Part shown: piece by piece, positions 57,141 to 64,000 of the stretch
Position numbering within the stretch: the stretch's first letter is position 1
How the letters are laid out: each line of letters begins with the position of its first letter
Source of the DNA: Sebastes aleutianus
Lineage: Eukaryota; Chordata; Actinopteri; Perciformes; Sebastidae
NCBI GenBank assembly: GCA_916700875.1
Contig: CAKAKS010000294.1
Coordinates: 236,058 to 300,057, forward strand
DNA: 64,000 nt
Direction of reading: 5' to 3'
Made by a program: the position numbers and the translations under genes
The notes under the pieces: model-generated
Database searches by the model: none
What the model was told of the DNA's origin: nothing
The model's input: only the letters and a program-made list of their open reading frames with translations

Positions 57141-57521
57141 ACTGAACCCTGAAGTTACCTCGCTAACCCCAAGTCCTGATTGGTAATCCAGGCCTCTGAC
57201 TGTCCAGTTCTAGCACCTGATAGCTTGTTGGGTCTGAGTGATTGAGGTTAGATGACAGGACTCTCGCTGTGAACAACAAGAAGACAACAGGATGAAGAAC
57301 ACTGAATGGGCGCTCTTCGGTCCTGTTTGGATTCTGCCTTGATTTCAATCATTGAAACTGTTCAGACTTGTGTGGAACTCCACTTAAATGGTCTTGACTG
57401 GAATTCTGAAAGGTTCCGTCTTGAGTGCTGTTTTCTTTGCAAATGTTGCCATGGGACATACAGTATCTTCGCAGATACTAACATGATATGTAGTGATTTC
57501 TCTCTTCAAACCCGATGACAA

Positions 57522-57690
57522 TGGCAAGCTGCAATTTCTTCCAATTAATTTCAGACAAGACAGAGGTCCTGATCGTTAACCCACAACACCACTCCTTGGC
57601 TCCCTCACTCCTAATATTAAATTTGTTGCTCAGAACTTGGGTGTTATTTTTCACTGTTGTCTGAGTTTGGAGGTGCACATAAAGAACTAG
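57522..57690 (+). pseudogene. L2/CR1-like LINE fragment
   Basis: Reads SCNFFQLISDKTEVLIVNPQ and, after a frameshift, FVAQNLGVIFHCCLSLEVHI. This is the 'FLQLN.DKTE.L..G...' to 'KNLGVIFD..LS...HI' segment just after the catalytic motif in L2/CR1-type polymerases, the same region as the first half of the relic at 22037-22985. Short and broken. Confidence 0.6.
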
Positions 57691-57790
57691 CGCAGCGCTG
57701 TATCTATCAATTTAGGAATATTTAATAACTTAGAACAATAGTACAGTATCATTCAGTAACACAGAGAGAATTTCACATGCTTTCATATCC

Positions 57791-59219
57791 TCATGCCTGT
57801 AATGCTCTGCCTGTAAAGCTCTGCCTATAACGCTCTGCCTGTAACGCTCTGTTTGTAATGCCTGTACAGCTCTGCCTATAACGCTCTGCCTGTAACGCCT
57901 GTAACGCTCTGCCTGTAACGCTCTGTTTGTAATGCCTGTAACGCTCTGCCTGTAAAGCCTGTAACGCTCTGCTTGTAAAGCCTGTAACGCTCTGTCTGTA
58001 ACGCCTGTAACGCTCTGCCTGTAACGCTCTGTCTGTAACGCCTGTAACGCTCTGCCTGTAACGCTGTCTGTAACGCCTGTAACGCTCTGCCTGTAACGCT
58101 CTGCCTGTAACGCCTATAACGTTCTGCCTGTAACGCTCTGTCTGTAATGCCTGTAACGCTCTGCCTGTAACGCTCTGCCTGTAACGCTCTGCCTGTAACG
58201 CTCTGCCTGTAAAGCCTGTAACACTCTGCCTGTAACGCTCTGCCTGTAAAGCCTGTAACGCTCTGTCTGTAACGCTCTGCCTGTAAAGCCTGTAATGCTC
58301 TGTCTGTAACGCCTGTAACGCTCTACCTGTAACGCTCTGCCTGTAACGCCTGTAACGCTCTGCCTGTAACGCCCTGCCTGTAAAGCCTGTAACGCCCTGC
58401 CTGTAAAGCCTGTAACGCTCTGCCTGTAACGCCTGTAACTCTCTGCCTGTAACGCTCTGCATATAACGCTCTGCCTGTAACGCTCTGCCTGTAATGCCTA
58501 TAACGCTCTGCCTGTAACGCTCTGTTTGTAATGCCTGTAACGCTCTGCCTATAACGCTATGCCTGTAACGCTCTGCCTGTAACGCTCTGTTTGTAATACC
58601 TGTAACACTCTGCCTGTAACGCTCTGTTTGTAATGCCTGTAACGCTCTGTCTGTAAAGCCTGTAACACTCTGCCTGTAACGCTCTGCCTGTAAAGCCTGT
58701 AACGCTCTGCCTGTAACGCTCTGCCTGTAAAGCCTGTAACGCTCTGTCTGTAACGCTCTGCCTGTAAAGCCTGTAACGCTCTGTCTGTAACGCCTGTAAC
58801 GCTCTGCCTGTAACGCCTGTAACGCTCTGTTTGTAATGCCTGTAACGCTCTGCCTATAACGCTATGCCTGTAACGCTCTGCCTGTAACGCTCTGTTTGTA
58901 ATACCTGTAACACTCTGCCTGTAACGCTCTGTTTGTAATGCCTGTAACGCTCTGTCTGTAAAGCCTGTAACACTCTGCCTGTAACGCTCTGCCTGTAAAG
59001 CCTGTAACGCTCTGCCTGTAACGCTCTGCCTGTAAAGCCTGTAACGCTCTGTCTGTAACGCTCTGCCTGTAAAGCCTGTAACGCTCTGTCTGTAACGCCT
59101 GTAACGCTCTGCCTGTAACGCTCTGCCTGTAACGCCTGTAACGCTCTGCCAGTAAAGCCTGTAACGCTCTGTCTGTAACGCCTGTAACGCTCTGCCTGTA
59201 ACGCTCTGCCTGTAAAGCC
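57791..59219. repeat. 14/9-bp compound minisatellite
   Basis: Units 'ctgtaacgctctgc' (14 bp) alternate irregularly with a 9-bp short form 'ctgtaacgc' and variants (taaagc, taatgc, tataac). A ~305-bp higher-order block repeats: 'tctgtttgta' at 58521 and 58826, 'gctatgcc' at 58556 and 58861. The complement has no stop in any frame, giving a 223-codon artefact frame on the minus strand at 57791-58462. Confidence 0.96.
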
Positions 59220-60475
59220 TAGATACTGTTACTGTAGAAATGATTATGTCCGTAACTTCCGGTGAGGTAGCGGAAGTTGCAGTACGCTAGTTAGTCCCAT
59301 AGGCTAACCATAGAGGCTAACAAGGCTAACCATGGTGGCCAACACCAACGGCGCTCATTTTGAAAAGTAATTCTCCTTCATTTTACAAAATCCTGCTTTA
59401 TTTTTAACAGATATTTAACTAACGTTAAATTAGCATTTTCTAAAATCTTTACATGTGTTATACAGCTAATCAGACCTGTTTATCAGCTGTAAAGATTATC
59501 CCAATATATAGGTTCTCAGGGACTTATAAACCCCTTCCAGTGTCACGCTCCTTCAGTCGCAGTGTGTGAACGACAGATACTTCAGGTCATACCTCCAATT
59601 AACACAGATTTTAACTAGATGGTGAATCAGAAAACAACTAAAATATAAAACGTTTACCCTGTGTTCATTTATTTATTATAATAACAACAATACCACCATA
59701 ACAATGCAATGGCTCATGGGAGATCTCTTGTTGGCTCTCTAAATTATAGAGGTTCTGTGATTTGATGCTTTATAAAAATAAATTGAATTGATTTGTTGTG
59801 AATGATTTATTTATTTATTATTAATATTATTGATAGAAAAACAAGTGTGGATATCATAGGCCTATTAGGTGCTTATTTATTTTTTATTATTATATTTGAT
59901 AAAGAAAAACAACCTATTCATATCATACGCCAACAAGGTGCTCTTTTAGTTTTTATTATTATAATTATGATTATTGATAAAAAAAAGTGTGGATATAATA
60001 TGTCTATAAGGTGCTCTTTTATTTTGTATTGTTATTATTGTTATTATTATTATTGAGTAAAAAAAATAACTGTTAATGTGTGTCTTCGCTTGTTGTGTGG
60101 ATTTTAGAATAAATATTTTTTTTATTGTGAATACCTTTGTCCAATGGCAATACCCGAGCAATAAAGGACAGGGTTGTCCAATGGCAATACCCAATGAGCC
60201 TGTTATCTGGTGGACAGATGAAGGATTGCACTGAGAGCGCTGAAAATTGAATAAACTTTGAAATAGCATAACTCCGCGGGGGAAAGGGCCAGAACTCCAG
60301 TTTTCAGCCCCCCTCAATCATCGTGATGTTTGTGATAATTTAGAGCCCCTTGCCTGATATTTAGGACCCTGGGAAAGGCAATTAAGGGAAAGGTTTAGAG
60401 TGTCCACTTGGCGTTTCTGAACCTGTATTAAAGTACCTGAATTGGCCAACTTATCATGCCAGGACCATAATAACA
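59220..60475. other. Unassigned AT-rich DNA
   Basis: 59800-60060 is an A/T-rich stretch with a loosely repeated 'tattattattat...gataaaaaa...ggtgctctttta' pattern (about 59806-59880, 59884-59945, 59946-60020), suggesting an old ~65-75-bp tandem repeat. No gene. Confidence 0.4.
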
Positions 60476-60727
60476 GATATGTGAATGTAAATGGATTCTA
60501 TGGTTACCCACGAGTCTCCCCTTTACAGACATGCCCACTTTATGATAATCATAACGCCATGTTATGATTTGAGCATATTTTTTATGCTAAATGCAGCACG
60601 TGTGAGGGTTTCTGGACAGTATTTGTCATTTTTTTGTGTTGTTAATTGATTTACAATAATAAATATATACACACATTTGCATAAAACAGCATATTTATCT
60701 ACTCCCATGTTGATAAGAGGATTAAAC
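60476..60727. repeat. Truncated copy of the hAT-like MITE at 28923-29644
   Basis: 'acccacgagtctccccttta' and 'cagacatgcccactttatga' through 'atgttgataagaggattaaa' match 29247-29543, with an internal loss of about 85 bases after 'tgataatca'. Both ends are missing. Confidence 0.75.
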
Positions 60728-60960
60728 AAAAAAATCAACGTTGACTTCTGGTTTCACACGGGACACCAGCAGCGGTCTCCTGGTGAAAGTCTGGTGTTTT
60801 TTGACCCACCCATCCACCCTGACCTCCTCCCTACACGCCGTTTGTCACTCTTTGTACTTCCTGGTTCACGATTACGCAGGTTAAATACAGTACAAATTGA
60901 TTAGGTGGGTTATATATGAATTACAGTGCAACGTTGTATGAGAACAGCCTGATCTTCTAC
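60728..60960 (-). repeat. Core A element, copy 6 (partial)
   Basis: 'tggtttcacacgggacacca', 'gcagcggtctcctggtgaaa' and 'acccacccatccaccctgac' match 42020-42090 and 19125-19200. It follows the truncated hAT MITE directly. Confidence 0.6.
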
Positions 60961-61610
60961 ATTAATGCATGTGGCTATTTGTATGGAATTTCAAAATGAC
61001 TAACTCGAATACCAGCCAGTGTATTATTGATCATCTCTACAATCAATGTCATCAATCCAATGATATCATATCTACAATATCAGTAGAACAAAAGAGATTT
61101 TACAAGAGATAAAAAGGAAAACTTTGGCTTCACGGATGAAGAGGAGTGATTTTCTCTTGCAGGTACCTGAAGCAGCGGAGTGAATGGCCCCACACTGAGC
61201 ACAGTATGAACATTATTATTACCTTATATATGCATTAAAGCTTTAAGGTCCCTGAAAGATGAAGGAAGACACGCAGCACGGCAGGGCGACTTCACTGTTC
61301 CTTTACGCTTGATGTTATTTGAGAATCTAAAATAGGTATTTTATCATGGTGTGATGTGAACATCATCCTGCTCCCTTTCATACAGACTTTTTTAACATTA
61401 CAGTTTGACTGTAGGCAGAGCGGGATGTCGGCTCTGTGAACTCTGCCACAGGGGGTCGTGATTCTGTCAATTTAATTAAACAAGACAATGGTGAATTCAG
61501 CGGCCGTCTCCCCACTGCCTGCTGCTACCTCTGTCAGCAGGAGCAGAAACCCAGCGTCTGCCTGGACCAGAGCCCTGACATATACTAAAGTCTGGGTGGA
61601 AGCGCTGGTC
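60961..61610. other. Unassigned DNA
   Basis: No gene or named repeat. Confidence 0.35.
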
Positions 61611-61616
61611 TGTGTC

Positions 61617-61693
<77 letters not shown>

Positions 61694-61716
61694 AAGAGAA
61701 AGAGAGAGAGAGAGAA
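61611..61716. repeat. (TG)n-(GA)n compound microsatellite
   Basis: TG run to 61678, then GA/GAAA run. Confidence 0.97.
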
Positions 61717-61848
61717 CCTATTCTCCAGGCTAATGAAGGAGGTTGACAGGCTTTTTAGCTTCTGGACTCCAGAGAGGAGCAGGAGGATGAACACTATGAC
61801 ACTAATTGCAGGTATATAGTCACTGAGTGGACCAATCAGAGGTCATTA

Positions 61849-61852
<4 letters not shown>

Positions 61853-61920
<68 letters not shown>
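61853..61920. repeat. (TG)n microsatellite
   Basis: About 33 uninterrupted TG units. Confidence 0.97.
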
Positions 61921-61921
<1 letters not shown>

Positions 61922-62104
61922 AGGGTGGTCAGCAGTTGAGAGGGGACATTTTAACAAGTAATGCATTTACAAACTATATAGTTTAGTTTAGTTTATCAGG
62001 ATCCCCATTAGCTGACGCCATGACCTCAGCTGGTCTTCTTGGGGGAAGGAAGGGGGGGGGGGGTTGCAAATAATCTCCATCACAAGCTATTGATCCACGA
62101 TTTA

Positions 62105-62474
62105 AATAATCCATCCTTCCATTATCTGTAACCCCCTGTTCAGGGTGGCAGGGGGGGGAGGGGCTGGAGCCGATCCCAGCTGACATTGAGTGAAGACGGG
62201 GGTACACCCTAGACTGGTCTCCAGACTATCACAGGGTTGACACATAGAGACAGACAACCATTCACACTCACATTCACACCTACGGGACATTTATAGTCAA
62301 CAATGAACCTAACCTGCATGTCTTTGGACTGTGGGAGGAAACCTGAGAACCTGGAGAAAACCCACGCTAACACAGGGAGAACATGCTAACTCCACACAGA
62401 AGGATTCCAAGCCAGATTCTAACTTGTGACCCTCTAGCTTTGAGGCGACAGTGACACCACTGCACCACCGTGTA
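62105..62474 (-). mobile_element. Fish SINE-like element (copy 2)
   Basis: Inverse of the element at 20947-21235, longer at its 3' end: 'atccatccttccattatctg', 'gagccgatcccagctgacat', 'gcatgtctttggactgtggg', 'agggagaacatgctaactcc', ending 'gcgacagtgacaccactgca'. A G-run at 62051-62064 lies just beyond it. Confidence 0.65.
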
Positions 62475-62890
62475 AATATTAGTATCTTGCATTATTTGTT
62501 CATCTTACTTCTTGTTTTATTTACAAGTTTATTTGACAGGCACCACGTATAATAAACATAAACTTCAATATTTGAAGTCTGATGCATTATACAGAGTTAT
62601 AGCTTAAAGCTCATTTTCATCCCCAGTCCCCTGGTAGGTGAACAATACAAACAGCATATACAACACACATACAATACTGTTCAATATATACATAGTCACA
62701 GGATGCATATGGTATTTACAGAAGTTTTGGTTATTTAGTTAGTTAATAACAGTTCAAATAATTTAAATGAATGATTGTATTCTTGATTCTCCTTTAACCA
62801 CCTTTTTAGCATCATAGAAAAAGAATACAAATCTGGGGAGGTTTTGATATGGAATGGAAGGGGAGTTCCATTTTTTGTGGCTTTAATGGA
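62475..62890. other. Unassigned DNA
   Basis: Nothing recognised. Confidence 0.35.
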
Positions 62891-63060
62891 AAATCCATCC
62901 ATACATCCATTTTCTTACGCGTATCCAGGGTCGGGTCTCGGGGGCAGCAGGCTAAGCAGGGTATTCCAGACGTCCCTCTCCCCAGCAATGATTTCCAGCT
63001 CTACATGGGGGACCCCGAGGCGTTCCCGGGGCCTCTTACCAGTTGGCCTACCTGGTAAAC
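62891..63060 (+). mobile_element. RTE/Rex3-like LINE 3' fragment
   Basis: 'atccattttcttacgcgtat', 'cagcaggctaagcagggtat', 'ccccgaggcgttcccggggc' and 'ctcttaccagttgg' are the ordered 3'-end blocks of a common fish RTE-type LINE (recalled), with an internal deletion between the last two. Confidence 0.5.
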
Positions 63061-63880
63061 CACGAAAAACAAGGAAAAAAAATATTGATTAGGTTATTCA
63101 GTTTTTAATGAAATGATTATCATCAATTACACTTAAAATCTGACATTTTAAGGAAAAGAAAGACTTTTTTTTGTTTTAATGTAACACAGTCCAAAGGTAG
63201 AAAGAAAATTTCATGATGACAAAATGGTATAATTTGAGTAAATTTACCATCCAGTAGGAGAGGTCTTTAAAAACAGAAACATGTCATGGCCTTTACATTT
63301 CCAGTCCCGCTGTTACAGAATGTGAATACAATACATGAACATTGAAATACAGTGTGTTACTATAAATGTTCCTTCGGTTGAGGGGAACTCAAAGCATTTG
63401 GTTAAACTGAAGCCAAGTGCAGACTACAAGACTTTGACAATCTCAGAGTTGCTGCGCTGCTGGCACCACATCACATTAGTCCCAGACTGTCGACATGCTG
63501 ACGTGAGGGTGCACAAGCTACTGTACTGATTACAAGATTATTCCAGTTGGATAAATCCAAGTCTGGGTTAGATTATCTCGATGTTACGAGAAAATCATGC
63601 AGGAAGTCCCCTATGGGACAGATTGTGGGAGATTTTCACATGCAGATGTGATGCATTCTTCCCCGGACACATGTGGTGTATGTATCAAACAAAAGAGCAG
63701 AAGAATGAAGAGTCGAGAAAACATTAATGAATATTTGATTATTGTGTCACTCACTATTGCGCTTTGGACACACACCATCAACACTGACCTCCTCTCTACA
63801 GCTCCTGTGCAGTACTGAAAAAAACACATTGCCAGTGATCATGAACCAGCCAGAAATGTGCCCTCAAAAATATATTTGGT
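63061..63880. other. Unassigned DNA
   Basis: No gene recognised. Confidence 0.35.
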
Positions 63881-63926
63881 AAAACCATTTACTAGTAGAT
63901 AAACCATCATTTTAGGAGACAGGGCT
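63881..63926. repeat. Isolated core A-type terminus
   Basis: 'actagtagataaaccatcat' and 'tttaggagacagggct' match, in complement, the left end of the element at 18150 (18150-18205). Confidence 0.5.
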
Positions 63927-64000
63927 ATACCATATTGTATATATTTGCATTACACTTATTTTCCCTCTCTCATTCTTTCTGTCGTTCTTCCTCTTTTTCT

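Noticed and set aside
57791..58462. 223-codon minus-strand frame rich in RYRQSVTG-type repeats
   Set aside because: It is a direct product of the 14/9-bp array, whose complement has no stop codon in any frame.

Overview
The window looks like teleost fish nuclear DNA that is almost entirely repetitive. It carries long (TG)n tracts, AT- and GA-rich simple repeats, fish-type SINEs, L1/Tx1-like and L2/CR1-like LINE fragments, solo LTRs and many short DNA transposons (hAT-, Tc1/mariner-, Harbinger- and TTAA-type). There is no bacterial gene organisation and no complete host gene. The only hint of a host gene is a short candidate exon with splice-like borders near 12.3 kb on the minus strand. Family names here come from motif and terminal-sequence recognition, not from database searches.

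Layout. 0-3.2 kb: mariner-like relic and an LTR-like element. 3.77-5.21 kb: 25-bp minisatellite. 5.3-6.2 kb: LINE C-terminus and hAT transposase relics. 7-11.6 kb: two copies of a dispersed element called core A here, the second carrying a ~34-bp minisatellite. 14.2-17.6 kb: L1/Tx1-like LINE with a 721-codon reverse-transcriptase reading frame. 18.0-19.5 kb: tRNA-derived SINE split by a core-A element that contains a 27-bp minisatellite. 22.0-23.0 kb: L2/CR1-like LINE relic, minus strand. 25.4-27.5 kb: second L1-like LINE relic interrupted by a 759-bp element with TTA duplications. 28.8-33 kb: nested and neighbouring hAT-like elements, several with matching 8-bp target duplications. 34.7-51 kb: five copies of a TTAA-flanked ~0.7-0.8-kb element (family B), two copies of a second TTAA element (family C), an SGNH-like relic followed by telomere-like repeats, a solo LTR, and a hAT/Charlie-like element holding a family C copy. 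52-60 kb: more minisatellites, including a 1.4-kb 14/9-bp array, and further DNA-transposon relics. 60-64 kb: repeat fragments, SINE/LINE tails and long (TG)n tracts.

The parts do not act as a pathway. The readable story is a record of insertion: target-site duplications, terminal inverted repeats and interrupted reading frames give relative ages for many elements. The most distinctive point is that two unrelated-looking minisatellites (10.9-11.6 kb and 18.26-19.1 kb) each appear to have grown from a different internal segment of the same transposon family, whose largely unexpanded form lies at 40.95-42.18 kb.
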